Assembly (NCBI GenBank): GCA_001931875.2
Contig: MSJH02000613.1
Coordinates: forward strand, 1 to 51,316
DNA length: 51,316 bases
Source of the DNA: Byssochlamys sp. IMV 00236
Taxonomy: Eukaryota; Ascomycota; Eurotiomycetes; Eurotiales; Thermoascaceae
Direction of reading: 5' to 3'
Part shown: positions 35,977 through 48,678 of the stretch, one piece after another
Numbering within the stretch: the first letter of the stretch is position 1
How the letters are laid out: each line of letters starts with the position of its first letter
Made by a program: the position numbers and the translations under genes
Notes under the pieces: generated by a model
Told to the model about the DNA's origin: nothing
Databases searched by the model: none
Seen by the model: the letters and a program-made list of their open reading frames with translations, nothing else

Positions 35977-37360
35977 TAAATTTTAGCACACTTATTTCTT
36001 CCTTGGAGTTTCAATTCCTCCTTTACACACTTTTTTATATTTATATCTTTGGAAGCTGACGAGAAACAATATCCTTTGGATAGCGTTACTAATTTTGATG
36101 AATATTTATACCTTAAACCACCTGAACGCGAGCAAAAGGTCAGTTCCGATATTCAAAAAGATGAAGTACTCTCCAAGAAGAAAGTTAAAAAAGGAACCTA
36201 CAGAGTTTATGGTGATGATATCAAGGAGCACTTCTTTTATTTGATATATGAGAAAGGCTTGACAGCAGGAAAATAGCTAAATATCTCTCGTCACACTACT
36301 TACAGCTGGTTTGAAAAAGATCAAAAAGAATCTGAGGAGAATGCTTCCAATGAAGGTAAAGTCAAAGCCGGAAGACCTGCCACTTTAAATGACGAACATC
36401 AAGCTTTTCTTGGGTGGGAGTATAAAGACTTCCCTTCCGCAACTCTGGATCAAGCTATGGAAAGCCTCACTAATGAGCTTAAAGACTTGAAAGTCTCGAA
36501 GAGCGCAGTTCATAGATTTATGACTGAGAAACGTGCTTTGACTCTCAAAAAAGCATACTTTCATTCAATAGAAAGAAATTCTCCTGAAAGTATTGAAAAG
36601 AGATATACTTGGGCTCAAAAGTGGAATGAAAGTGATATGGATCACGAAAGCAACTGCATGCTTGTTGATGAATCTGTTTTTCATATAAACCTAAAAAGAA
36701 CCATGGCTTGATCAAAGAAAGGAACTCGAGCTGAAGTTATTCAGCCTACAACAAGAGCTAAAACAACCACCATATTGGGTGCTATATTCCCATATGATGT
36801 TGTTAATATCAAAGTAAGAAGACCAATGGTATCTTCAAAGAAGAGAAAAGTAAATGGAGCTGCAGCAAGAAGAACAATAGGCACAGTTACTGGATACTAT
36901 TTTAATTTTATTGCAAGTACATTAGATATCTTGGATAAACATGAGGAATTCAAAGGCAATTACATTGTGATGGATAATGCACCAATCCATACAGCGGAAG
37001 ATATTGAAAAATATATAGTAAGACGTGATTATGGATGTGTCTATCTTCCACCTTATTCACCTGAATTAAATCCAATTGAACAATTTTGGTCCGTTGTTAA
37101 GAGCAAATTGAAGAGAGAAAAGCTTCTGGATAATGAAACTCTAACCAGTAGAATCTCTGAAGCTTGCAATAGGGTGCTTCTCAGTGACTTAAAGGGCTTC
37201 TGCCGCAACTCAGCTTCTTAAATTTGGCGCATTTTGTGCCAAATAATCCGTGCCAAAAAAGATTTCTATTTGTGCTGAATTTAAATTAAGAGTACCAAAA
37301 AAAATATATCAAAGTGTGCTTGTGTTTTTTTTTTTTTTTTTAAAGTGTGCCAATAATTTC
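35977..37360 (+). mobile_element. IS630/Tc1-mariner-type DNA transposon, decayed
   Basis: An element of about 1.4 kb bounded by imperfect inverted repeats: AAATTTTAGCACACTT at about 35979-35994 and its inverse AAAGTGTGCCAATAATTT at about 37342-37359 (one gap, two to three mismatches). A second AAAGTGTGC copy at about 37312-37320 and ACACACTT at about 36024-36031 suggest double or nested terminal motifs, as in many Tc1-like elements. The transposase lies between them. A 3' hairpin (TTTGGCGCATTTTGTGCCAAA, 37225-37245) follows the coding end. The exact ends and a TA target duplication are not certain. Confidence 0.72.
36049..37221 (+). pseudogene. Tc1/IS630-like (DDE_3) transposase, broken by two in-frame stops
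   Basis: One continuous frame from about 36049 to 37221 is cut only by TAG at 36274-36276 and TGA at 36709-36711. It has an N-terminal helix-turn-helix part (RVYGDDIKEHFFYLIYEKGL, then GRPATLNDEHQ), VDESVF with the first catalytic Asp, VMDNAPIHTAEDIE with the second, and PPYSPELNPIEQFWSVVKSK with the final Glu. The TGA replaces what is normally a Trp in W-SKKGTRA, one base from TGG; the TAG falls in the GK-x-x-LNIS linker. The frame is otherwise intact, so loss is recent. There is no ATG at the start of the frame; the 5' part could be spliced or also lost. Confidence 0.88.
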
Positions 37361-37465
37361 GGAAAAAGTGCATGGAACAAATTTTTTAGTCATTAATTTC
37401 TTCTTTAAACACATACACATACACACACACACTTTTCTCTCTCTTTCTCTGTTATTCCAGCTAGA

Positions 37466-40400
37466 ATGGATCATTCATACTCTCATCATAGAATAGTGTC
37501 ATCAGATTATCAGCGAAGTCCAACATATAATCTGCCACCGTTAAGACCAATACAACCTTATCCGTATCCAATGTATTATCCAATGCAGTTGCCAGGGAAA
37601 CCGGACGATCATCCAAATAAACGCAAACGTACAAGTAGAGCATGGTACATATAATGTTTAATTTTTCATACCCTTATTTATACAGCATATACCATTTAGT
37701 GATGTATGTAGACGAAAAAAGATAAAATGTGAACCAACTGGTCTCGCTGATAAATGCAAATATTGCCAAAGTGCGCATTATGAATGCACATTTAATCACA
37801 CGTAAATAAGAACAATGATCATGTAAACCCATATTGACATTCTATAGGGCGAAAAAACGTGGACCACCTAAAGGGTAAAATAAGTTATATATACTTGATA
37901 AGATAAAAACTAATATATTGCCCTCTCAGCTATGTTGAAGTATTGGAAACTAGATTGAAAAAGATGGAGACCATGTTGGACGAATTGGCACAAAAAAAGA
38001 CTGACAGTATACCTCCCCCTGAGAAGAGTCATGCATCCAGTGATACGAGCCCCCCAGGTGCCGAACGGGTTACACGACGAGATAGTGAAGATGAAGCGTT
38101 TAGCAAAGACCCAACTGAAAATGTGATCACCCTCAAGGAAGACAACGGTCAAGAATATACAATACCAGTCGAATTGTTATCGATAGCCTCGGAAGGAAGC
38201 ATGCGATACGTATGCGAACTTAGCTCATTACCTAAAATGCTACGAAAAATTGATGTGAACAATGACCGGCTCGGAAGGAGATTTAAGCGATTGGGTGACA
38301 GTATGTTTGAGTATGAACTTAGCCCTAATATATCAAATCAGCAGTTACTTCAGCGCCTTGGTGCATTGAATCCTGGAGAAAGTATAAAGGGCATCAATGA
38401 TTGGATATACAGAGCGACTGGTGTTGATAAAACGACAAGTGACGCCTTGCTGAAAGTGTAAGATGTTTACAATGCTAATACTACTGATATTAATCAGGAA
38501 AAGAGAGTAGATACTTTGCCTATATTCATCCAGTACTGCCTGTACTCAACAAAGTGCTCTTCTTGAAGCAGTATCGTGGACAAATTGATCAGTATCCCGC
38601 TGCACCACTTTTGAATTCTATCTTTGGTGCTGCAGTTCGTTATATTGAAACCTGCAAGTCGTTTGGTGATGAAATACCTTACTGTAGTCATATCGAACTA
38701 AAGAAAGGCTGGTCCGAGCAGCTCTTTGAGAATGTAGTGACTCTTTTAAAAGATCGATACTGTCCATCCATATCAACTATTCAAGCTATTGCCATTGCTA
38801 ATAATAACAGAGCAAGCTGGGATGAAAAGATCGCAAGTTCATGGCTGCTCAATTGTGTGGTAAGTCGTGTATCTCTCTCCAATTAGTTCTCTTATTTATT
38901 TATCTAGGCGGTTCGTATGGTAAGGGAGGGAGACTAAACATGCCATCACTATGTCATTAAAACTGTAACGTAGGCACAACATGTTGGACTGCATCGATTA
39001 AGCGATCGATGGCCGATCCCCGAGAGCGAAAAAGAGGCGCGTAAGCGAATATGGTGGTCAACTTATATCCTTGATAGATGGTCTGCTGCAGCCACGGGTA
39101 AACCTCAGACGATCTTGGATGAGGATTGTGATGAAAGCTATCCCAAAGATTTGGCAAACCAGGAAGAAGTGATGGACGATCGTGATCAGACAATTCCGAC
39201 ATTTCCATCCTTGGATAAAAATATGGCAAAGAAGGTGAAAGGTGAAGGCATCCCTCTTTATCAACCCTTTGTGCAAATCGCCAAGCTTTCGGAAATCTTG
39301 GGCAAAATTCTCCAGGGCCTTTATACGCCTTTAGCCAAGAAGCAAAGCCAAGAACACGGTAGTGATGCAATTGTTACTTACTTGGATAGGGCTCTGTCAG
39401 AATGGAGAGCGGCTTTGCCCCCCTCATTACAGTTTTCCAATAGCACACATAGACCTAATGCTCAAGGAAACGCACCACTTATGTCTATGTCAGGTAAAAA
39501 TGATACTATTGCACTGAGAAAAGAATTAATCTTGTCTTTTAGCCATCATTCATCTCAGTTACTATACACTCTTAATCCTTCTTCACCGACCCTTTATTGA
39601 GAATGATGAAGACAATCGTTCGTCGCAGTCTTCTCTGAATATATGTACAAACGCAGCGACATGTTGTATAGAGGTTGCCGAAAAGATGCATTACCGAGAT
39701 TTTTTACTTGTCTCTTGGAACTTTGCCATATACCCAGTGTTTACAGCTTCGTTGATTCACATTTACAATGCTACCAACAAAGATCGTGATACTGCAGAGG
39801 CTGCAAAATCAAATTTGGCAAAGGCTGTCTGCGTTGTTGAAAGGCTCGCCAAGGTGTCCATTAACGCTTCTAAACTTCATGGTTTGCTTCTTGAACTAGC
39901 AAAGGCGCGTGGAATTGATATACAACAAGATAAACATGCGACTAAACCTGACCGAAAGCGAAAGAAAAAAGGGCCACGGGAAGCATTTGATCAAGAGCCG
40001 GCGAATCAACATCTTGCTCTTTGTTCTTCTCCTTCTGGAACATCGCCTAATCCTGGTAGCTCAATCACCATGCTCTCTGATACTGAAGGATGCATACCGT
40101 CAAGTCAGTCATGTTCATCAGCAGATGACTGGATTAATGGCCTTCATTATAATCAGCAGCAACAACACCAGCAACAGCCAGCAGCCCCAAACTTATTGCT
40201 AGAAACAGATCCATTTTCATTAAGGCAGTTTAATCTACCACAATATGAACAGGCAGCAATGAATGGATTGCCCATATCTAATGGCGGTAGTAGTAATCAT
40301 AGTGCTATGATGCAGTATCAGCAGCCAATGAATAGTATGTCGTTTAATGCAGCAGATAGCTTATTATTAGGCTCACCTTCACTTATTATGAGCAATACAC

Positions 40401-40558
40401 AGTACAACCCTGTCATGTCAACTCAACATCATCAACAATCACCGATGACAACGTTTAGAAACAGACCAGATAACCCTTTTTGGGCAATGCCCAGCAGTAT
40501 GGAATTGGATGAATGGATGGCTTATTTATTACCAGATCAGCATATAAATAGGCAATAA
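37466..40558 (+). CDS. Zn2Cys6 fungal transcription factor with Fungal_trans domain
   Basis: Eight exons give 911 aa (37466-37644, 37700-37801, 37848-37874, 37930-38457, 38508-38859, 38908-38919, 38974-39493, 39543-40558). The zinc cluster is CDVCRRKKIKC then CKYCQSAHYEC, with cysteines at 60, 63, 70, 79, 82 and 89; a short coiled linker (VLETRLKKMETMLDEL) follows for dimerisation. The middle domain has FAYIHPVLPVL, AVRMAQHVGLHR, RIWWSTYILDRWSAAATGKP and LILLHRPFIE, all typical of the Fungal_trans regulatory domain. The Q/N/S-rich end is probably an activation region. Intron 39494-39542 removes an apparent frameshift. A 12-nt microexon encodes AVRM. The target genes are unknown. Confidence 0.92.
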
Positions 40559-40740
40559 CAATAATAATAATAGTAACAATAGTAATAGTAGTAATGATAA
40601 CGCTTATGTTGATAATGGCTATTCAGGGCTCATGCGATAAAAGTACACAACAAAGAGACTTGTACATATATATATATATATATATACATATGTGTGTATA
40701 TATAAAAAATAAAAATACATGGTTACAACATGTTTATGCC

Positions 40741-41757
40741 TTAAGCTTCCTCTAGTGAAGTTTCTAGCTTACTCTGAGCATCCACTTGACCTGCATGCCC
40801 TTGTTTGCCTGTCTTTCGAGCAACAAAATCACGAACAAAGTGAATCAACCATTGAATGAAAAAGGAGGCAACGACAATTAAGCCTACAGCAACATACCAT
40901 ATTGCTGCGCGTCCACCCTGACTCCAATCCAAAAATGGATATACCCAAAATCCTTGACTGTTAAAAAGGTTAAATCTTTGTCTTTGTTTGCTTATTATAT
41001 ACTTACGTGACATGAATGATGAATGTCATACACATGTACAGGATCACGGTAAACAAGACAGGCAGGATCATACGAATGAACACTTTTTGTCTGCCGAGAA
41101 TGACATCAAAGATCATGAGGAAAAATGAAACGCCGTGGACTGAGGTGTTTATCCAGGCAGAAACACCAGATGCTATTGTGGAACAAAGGCAGGTGAGCTA
41201 AATCCTTACATTTTTTAAAAAAAAAAAACATTACTTGCTGAGCCGTGTAGAATGCTCCAATAAACAACAGGTGTGACAATGCTATATTATATATATTAGA
41301 GAAAAGATGGCTGTAGAGCAAAGAATAGCTTACTTGAAAGTGATCACGGTGTGATAGAGGTAAACATAAAGATAATTAAGAATGGTGAATTGATTAAAGT
41401 AGAAATCTAAGCTTTTTGAATGCAAGTATCGAAAGTGGTATACAGTGGAGGTCTATATGTAATATTAAATAATTTCATCAAATACAAGAAGGCTGTGCTT
41501 ACAACCAAGTATGCATGGAGACCGATGAAGGTTAAGTGAGTGAACATGTCGAAAAAGTACTTCATATATGGCCCTGTCACTCCAATATATGTCCAAATGA
41601 CAATGGTAGAATAAAGGGTGATGATGAAGCGAATGATGAAAAATGCCTTTGAAGACATCCAGTAAGAGGTTACTGTCGCTTCGGGAATGAATTGATCAAA
41701 CCCAAACCACCTTATGATTGCATAATTTGAAGGCGGTAGTTTCTCGTCTTGATACAT
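40741..41757 (-). CDS. FAR-17a/AIG1-like multi-pass membrane protein
   Basis: Introns restore a protein with about six hydrophobic segments: AFFIIRFIITLYSTIVIW, FFDMFTHLTFIGLHAYL, FTILNYLYVYLYHTVITF, NIVTPVVYWSILH, NTSVHGVSFFLMIFDVIL and AAIWYVAVGLIVVASFF, with QGFWVYPFLDWSQGG between the last two. The Thr in MFTHLTF and the His in SVHGVSFF fit the positions of the catalytic Thr and His of AIG1/ADTRP, which hydrolyse fatty-acid esters of hydroxy fatty acids. The assignment is by pattern, so moderate. I chose the ATG at 41757; one at 41811 in frame would add a pyrimidine-tract-encoded segment. It is followed upstream on the same strand by a TMEM62-like gene. Confidence 0.7.
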
Positions 41758-41850
41758 GAAAGAAAAAAGAGAAAGAGTGAGAGAGAGAAAAGCACAAGCA
41801 AATGGTTTCAAAGGGAAAAGAAAGAGACAATAACTTTTATTCTTGTGTTA

Positions 41851-44664
41851 CTACGCTTTTGAAATTTTTTTCCTGCTCTTCATCTGTCCGTCAAATGGTG
41901 TCGAAGATGAATTTCCGCTACTACAGCCACTGTTCATGCTGATCTGCTGATGATCAACTAGTAAAACATCTTCTTTATCCTGGATATACTGCATCATGGT
42001 AGTTGTAGCCGCTGTGCCTGTCGTAGTTGAATTAATACACATTGTACCATCTGCCTTGATCAGTGTAACTATTTCTGTTGTACTTGGAGACTTGAATGAG
42101 CTCCGTTGGTTTCCTTGACAACCTATACAGTCTTCGAGCCTCATCATATTATGCAACTTCTTCTTTCTCAATATCCCATTTCGACCAAACGCTAAAAATC
42201 CACCAATGAGCATCATCCAGTAGATACAGACATTTTGCACCAAGGTTGGCCAAATGCCGCCATAAAAGGATGCCAATGCCACGAGCTCGCTTGATCTCCA
42301 GAGCCAATAAACAGCCTCCAAGCCTCTAAACCAGGCATTCTGGTTCAGTGCGCGATTATTGCTACTACTAAAAATAGTACAGCATACATCGTCCGCACCT
42401 TGCCAGACGAGGAGGATGAAAAAGACAAAGACGTCAAAGAATATCTGCTCTGCTGCAAACATCCACGTGTCTGCAATCGGCACCCACTCTTGACCAAATG
42501 TCATGCCCCACATATAAAACGTTCCGTATCGATCACGCGGATGCTCAGCGGAAGGAATGAATTCAGCGCGAAACCAAGGGCCAACCATCAGATAAAGAAT
42601 ATAAGCGAATGAAGCATACCATAATGCAGGCTGGTCACTAGGAAGCTGTAGGAATCGGTAGGTCCAGACGAGGGCTTGTCTCTTTAGTCTAGAGTATATA
42701 GACGGTCTTGATGCGTTAATAGTATGAATTGCCAGCAGTAGATTAGTTGTATGCTGCTTGACTTGCATGTCCTGGCTGGGGCCAAAGAATTTGGGTAATA
42801 TGAGCACAACAAGTAATGCCATAATGCATAAGAATGTCACAAATTGTAGCTAAAGTAAACAAATGTGAGTTTCCTTTTTCTTTTTGTTTTCGACAGATGA
42901 CTCAGTTTGGTTTTTGGGCTTACAAAACTAGACATGTGTGATTTGATAATGAACTCTCCTGGCCCACCACCAATATTCATTCTCTGACCGTCAACTCTAA
43001 ACAAAACGGTCGATGCGCCTTTAACACCATCAGGTGTTTCTGCACGAATGGTCAAAGTGTGATGTGTACGAGGATCAAGAAGAGATGTGTTCCATGGAGC
43101 TGTCCATAACTTATCTTGAACAAACGTAGCCTCATGAGGATGCGGGTTACCATCAATATATACAGAGACCTTGAGTTGGATAGGATCCTCTAACTCAGAA
43201 AAGATCAGAAATCGGATATGCGTACTCGACTGAATCCTCCATAGCGGCTCCTTGCTAGGTATCGAATAACGAGCATCCTTTGGATTGGTGATCAGGATCG
43301 ATGGTGACGGGTGAATAGGTTCTGGCCAAACAATCTTGGTTGCGTTACCATCTTGGATCATAGGATAGACAAGACCATGCTTGTTTGGGGATATTTTTTT
43401 AGGTATTTGATTGAGGGGAAGTTGGAGATCGGTAAATGAAATGAGATCATGATCTACTGCGACAATTCTATAGAGTCCGTGCTCTTTCATGTCACCGAGT
43501 TCTAGCTCAAGCGACTTTGTCACTGTGTTATATGACTGTAGTACATCACCTAAGCCTAAGAGAAAAAAAGGGCAATGAGGTCAATTGACAACATTTTCTT
43601 TTTTTTTTTTTGTATTTTACCAGCTATTAGTCTATGGAGGTGACCACAGAAATAGACACTATAATGTTTAGCCAGATCACGAAAAGTGCTTCCTTTATTG
43701 GAAACTCCAAAGACCATAGTTGTTGTCGGATAATGAGAAAACTAGAAAATGTATCGATAAAAGGGAGAAATAGGAGAGAACATGAATAAAGAAATTACCA
43801 CAAATGTATGATTAAACTGCTTCCATGTTAACGCCTTTTCTAATCTATCCATAGTCTTTGACGTAAGATAACCAAAGAAGTTCAGGGGTCTTGAAGGACC
43901 TCTTTTAGGACTAAACAAGAGAGGAATAAGAAAACACCAAAATTAAAAATTGGGGGGTTACCATGCGTCTATAGCAACAAACTGATAATTTCCGATTTGT
44001 TTGTTGACCTGCCAGGTGTAGATACCTTTACCTTGCTCAACTAGGGATGCACTTTGACCATGTGTTCTATAATAATTGATTCGTGATTTCCAAGAAGGCA
44101 AATCAAAACAATCATGATTTCCACGTATATCAAACCAATCCACGCGAACCTTTTCATTTATCGCTTGTTGATAGACATTCCATTCGTCCAAATACTGCTG
44201 TGATGTGATTCTTTTCCTGTCTTTGGCGTCTGTCAAGTCACCAGTGACCACAACAAATTCAGGTCTATGATGGTAAGTCAGCCTTCTTTTTTGTTCTTTT
44301 TGTTCGGAAATTTATGTTACTTTATCACGGGTAAAATAGATTGGATAAAATGCAAAAAATGACTTGTATGACCCTTGGCTCGATATCTTGAAAGGTGAAG
44401 GTCAGTTACCTATATTACCTATTAGAATGTCATGTATAAAGTAATATAACTTACGTGTATAAAGTAAAATAGTTCATTGGGCTCATTTTTGATAATGATC
44501 GTATCATTTCTCGGCAGTAAAGGCAGGCTCTTTGTCCTATTTGTAGGTAGCCATTGTCTCTTGGTGGTTGATCTTAATTCTCGAGTAGATGTCCAATAGA
44601 GCTGAAAGGACCTTATGAAACTTAGGATGATGAACACAATGTATATAAAGGCTGATTTATTCAT
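41851..44664 (-). CDS. TMEM62-like transmembrane metallophosphoesterase
   Basis: A multi-exon gene. An N-terminal anchor (SAFIYIVFIILSFI) is followed by the calcineurin-like phosphoesterase motifs in order: VTDLHLSRY (DxH), VVTGDLTDAK (GD), IRGNHDCFD (GNHD) and YFCGHLHRLIAG (GHLH). The exon from 43523 encodes a beta-rich domain (GLYRIVAVDHDLISFTDLQL, IVWPEPIHPSPSILITNPKD). The end has several membrane spans (VTFLCIMALLVVLILPKFF, ALWYASFAYILYLMVGPWF, IFFDVFVFFILLVW). This order is that of TMEM62. Its biochemical substrate is not established. The active site looks complete. It sits 93 bp upstream of the AIG1-like gene on the same strand. Confidence 0.88.
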
Positions 44665-44971
44665 TTTTCCGTAAGAAATGGGAAAAAGATTATAATAAGA
44701 AAGAAAAGGGGAAAGGAAGGTTTTGAAATGATATCCTTTTATTTACTCGAGCAAAGCCTTGTCTTTCTCTATTTCTTATCTAAATTTCAATAGGAGGAAA
44801 TAACCAGATGTCATCTTGTTTGACTCTAGTTTATTGAATCATATTCGTACACGTATATCCTTTTCTTCATCATTCGCCTCCTTTATATGAAACAGCCCTG
44901 TGGGTTGAAACTTTTTTTTTTTTTTTTCTCTATTTACAAAAGTGACGGATTTACTATATTTGTTTATTACG
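44665..44971. other. Short intergenic stretch, 307 bp
   Basis: This separates the start of the TMEM62-like gene from the 3' end of the PEP12-like gene, so it holds a promoter and a terminator region. It includes a T17 run at about 44911-44927. Nothing else recognisable. Confidence 0.4.
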
Positions 44972-46054
44972 TTATTTGGCTACGACAATAATAAGAGCAA
45001 GGACACACCCAACAATGGTAATGATGAGCAATAAACAGCACATGTTCTTTCTCGCCTTCTTTTGATGACGGTTTGCAATCGTGAGTTCTTCTGATGCTTG
45101 TTTTGTATTGTGTGATATATTAAGAACATTGCCATAGATACTCTCTATATAGAATAATGAGTGTATGTCTTTTTTATTATACTCATTTACTTACCAATGC
45201 CGCTTTCTTGTTCATTCACAAGCATACCAAGGTCACGGAAAATTTCGTTTAGTTCTGTAATACCTTGTTCGATACCTTGTATCTCTGTTTCTCTCTCTGA
45301 TATTAACGTTTCATTGTACTCAATCTCGTTATCTAATGCTTCAAGTTGAATACGTCTCTGTGTATCCTCTATCTGTTGCTGTTCTTGATGACCTTGTTCA
45401 CTATGTTTGGTTAATATAAAGTAATAACATCGTATCTTCTTACTCTTCTACTTGGGCTTGGAGTGCGGTAGTAGTCGCCTTTTGTTTATCAACAAATTCT
45501 CTTTGCTTAGATACGGAGATTCTCTGAATCTTTTGGAATTCAGCCAACACTTTTTGAAAGTCTTTTGATAGCTTTTGTTGTTCTAGTTTTCTTTGTCGCT
45601 AATACACATCATCATCATCAGATATATGTATGTATAATATAAATAAATACTTACACTTTTACTGCCAACCGTCGTCTGGTATTGGGATAATGATTTGATA
45701 TCATTTGTTGTATCTTTTATTAGTTCTCGTGTACCCTCTGTTACGTCATGTCTATAGATACACTTAATATGACTTTTGCTTGTCTCTCTCTTTTTCTTAC
45801 AGTTTATTTCGTATATCAGGTGTATCTCTTGAGGTACCCAAAAATCCAACTAGTCTTTCTATACTTGTTATATTTCCGTTGATATGAAACACTTGCTGCG
45901 ATACTCTCTGAGTCAGTTTTTTATACTCCAAGTCATGGCCATCTACTTTATATTAATATTATTACCTATTAAATATCATTTTACCTTCTCCAAGTCTATT
46001 TCTATTAGGATTCGAAGAAACACCTAAACCTTGTTCTAAGTCATTAAAGGACAT
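44972..46054 (-). CDS. PEP12: Endosomal Qa-SNARE, PEP12/syntaxin 7/12-like
   Basis: Exons join as SFNDLEQGLGVSSNPNRN, then VDGHDLEYKKLTQRVSQQVF, GNITSIERLVGFLGTSRDTP, and a coiled-coil run (LEQQKLSKDFQKVLAEFQKI). The SNARE motif follows, with NEIEYNETLISEREREIQGI and the central Gln in FRDLGMLVNEQESG. After a short basic linker (NRHQKKARKN) there is a single C-terminal anchor (CCLLLIITIVGCVLALIIVV). This layout fits PEP12/STX7/STX12 of the endosome and vacuole pathway. VAM3 is the alternative. The central Gln confirms a Qa type. Confidence 0.9.
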
Positions 46055-46209
46055 TGTGTGTGTGTGTAAGAAAAAAAAAAAAAAGAGAGGAAGAAATGTA
46101 CAAGAGAGTTTGATTGGTTGGCCTTTTTTCCTGATTTCTTGGCTGCTTAAACAAAAAAAGAACGCTGTGACTTAAAAAGTTTTTTTTTTATTCTCTTCTT
46201 TTTTTAATC

Positions 46210-47273
46210 ATGAATCCAGTCGAACGTCGTCCTTCCGAGCTGAAGAATAAGCACAAACGAGAGGCGCTTTATCAAAAACAAAAGCTTGAAAAGCAAAAAG
46301 CAAAGCATAAGAAGAGAAAGGAAAGAGCAAAAATAGAAGAAAAGAATCCAGAGTTAAAAAAGGTAAAAAATAATAGATCAAACAACAACAACAACAACAA
46401 CTGACATGTGTCATTAGAAACGTTTAGAAGAAAATGTACCCAAGACACTGGATAATACAAGAGAAGCAGACGAAACAATGTTGGATCAACCAGACGATGA
46501 GGTAGCTCAGGACGAAGCTATGGATGAATTGGCCAGCTACTTTAGCGGAAAGACACCCAAGATCTTGGTGACAACTAGCAAAAAGTGTTCAACCAACTGT
46601 TACGACTTTTGTGCAGAGCTCGTTTCCATGTTTCCTGATGCTCAGTTTGCTAAACGTGGACCTAAACATGAACTTAGACAGGTGATCAAGATTGCTAAAG
46701 AAAAGGAATTTACAGACTTGATTGTTGTAAACGAAGATAGAAAAATACCAAGTAATTAGAAAAAAGAAAGAGAGAGAAAAAGACTTATACGTTTATTAGA
46801 TGCTATCACCTTAATTCACTTGCCTGATGGCCCCACTGCTTATTTCAAGTTGTCAAGTTATGTTCCTTCAAAGGCCATTGTAGTAAGTATTGTGTAAATC
46901 ATAAAGAAAAATGTCATCTAACGATACATAGAATCACGGCAAAGTGACTGCACATAACCCAGAATTGATATTGAACAATTTCAACACTAGACTCGGACAC
47001 ACCGTGGGACGCATGTTTCAGGCCTTATTACCCCAAGTACCTGAATTCCAAGGAAGACAAGTCATCACGTTCCATAACCAACGTGATTTCATTTTTGTGC
47101 GTCGACATCGATATGTGTTTAGGGATACAGAAAAAGTAGGATTACAAGAATTAGGACCCAGGTTTACATTGAAGCTTCGTTGGCTGCAGAAAGGCGTATA
47201 TCAACGAGATGGAGAGTACGAATGGATGTTTAAACCCGAGTTGGAGACGAGTAGAAAGAAGTTCTTTTTATAA
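46210..47273 (+). CDS. RPF1: Ribosome production factor 1 (Brix domain)
   Basis: Four exons (46210-46362, 46418-46751, 46800-46882, 46932-47273) give 303 aa. The head is very basic ([17 protein letters not shown]). The Brix domain follows: [91 protein letters not shown] and [29 protein letters not shown] [19 protein letters not shown] and [14 protein letters not shown] end the protein, as in RPF1 of other eukaryotes. RPF1 binds pre-60S particles in the nucleolus and is needed for 27S rRNA processing. Confidence 0.96.
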
Positions 47274-47472
47274 CCCCCCTTTTTTTTCATTTATTGGCAT
47301 TTGCTTTCTCTTTCGATTGTCATACAATAGATCACACACATCATGTATTATATAAATATGTATAATGAAAGTCTTTATTAAACTCTTCTATAAAAGAAAC
47401 TCTCTATTTAATACTATAACAAAAAAATATAATATACAAAAATGCAACAAGGGCGGGGGTTATAATATGTAT

Positions 47473-48678
47473 CTAGTATGCTTTTTCTAAGGCTTGCTTG
47501 AGATCAGCAATCAAATCTTCCTTGTTTTCGATACCGATGGAGACACGAACGAGAGTATCGGTGATACCCAAGATAGCACGATCTTCAGCACTAACAGAAC
47601 CGTGAGTCATGATAGCAGGGACTTCCACAAGAGATTCAACACCACCCAAAGATTCAGCAAGAGTGATGTGGTGAAGGTTTTGGAGGAACTTGTTGACGTT
47701 GTCAAGGGAACCCTTCATACGGAAGGAGATCATACCACCAAAGCCACGTTGTTGTCTCTTGGCCAATTCATGGTTGGGGTGAGAAGGAAGACCGGGATAG
47801 ATAACTTCATCAACATATTGATTTGTTTCAAGATACTCGGCGACGGCCTGAGCGTTTTCGGCGTGGCGTTGCATACGTACTTCCAAGGTCATCAAACCAC
47901 GGCGAGCCAAGAAACAGTCAAAGGGAGCAGGGACAGCGCCAAGAGAGTTTTGCATAAACTTGAGTTGTTCATAAGTTTCTTTATCGTTCATGACAGCCAC
48001 ACCCATAACGACGTCAGAGTGACCGTTGATGTACTTGGTAACGGAGTGAACGACGATATCAGCACCCAAGCTGATGGGGTTTTGGAAGTATGGAGACATG
48101 AAGGTATTATCGACAACGAGACGAGCACCGTGAGCGTGGGCACGTTCGGCAATGGCCTTGATGTCGATCACACGAAGTGTGGGGTTAGTGGGAGTCTCGA
48201 TCCAGACTAACTTGGTATTGGGCTTGAATTCTTTTTCGATGTTGGCAGGGTCGCTCAAGTTGACAAAGGTAGCTTCGATGCCGAGCTTGTTGGCAACCTT
48301 GGTAAAGTAACGGTAGGTACCACCGTAGACATCATTGACCGAGATAAGATGAGCACCTTTCTCAAGTGAATTGACGATGGTAGCTGTCGTAGCAGAACCA
48401 GAAGCAAAGGCAAGACCGTACTTGGCGCCCTCGAGTTCAGCCATGGCTTCTTCAAAGTTATTACGGTTAGGATTTCCAGATCGAGAGTATTCGAAACCCT
48501 ACATTGATTATTAATCGAGGCGGAACACATTACCCCTTAAAAAAACACTTACCGTGTGAACACCAGCTGCGGATTGCTTGTAGGTTGTGGAAAGGGAAAG
48601 GGCGGGGATAACAGCACCTGTAGTAGGATCAGGGCGTTGAGCAGCATGAACAGCACGAGTACCGAAACCAGAAGACAT
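47473..48678 (-). CDS. CYS3: Cystathionine gamma-lyase
   Basis: Two exons (48678-48553 and 48498-47473) give 383 aa. It is a PLP enzyme of the Cys/Met metabolism family: SSGFGTRAVHAAQRPDPTTG, GFEYSRSGNPNRNNFEEAMA, FASGSATTATIVNSL, DNTFMSPYFQNP, SVTKYINGHSDVVMG with the PLP lysine, SLGGVESLVEVPAIMTH and ITDTLVRVSIGIENKEDL. The ending and the ESLVEVPA block favour cystathionine gamma-lyase, which splits cystathionine to cysteine, ammonia and 2-oxobutyrate. A related synthase is the less likely alternative. Codon use is C-ending and optimal, suggesting high expression. A MITE-like repeat lies about 340 bp upstream. Confidence 0.92.

Noticed and set aside
39480..39600. Apparent frameshift in the Zn2Cys6 factor
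   Set aside because: An intron at 39494-39542 with normal sites restores the frame and the LILLHRPFIE motif.
47494..48210. 238-aa plus-strand frame opposite cystathionine gamma-lyase
   Set aside because: Also an antisense shadow of a codon-biased gene; no family pattern.
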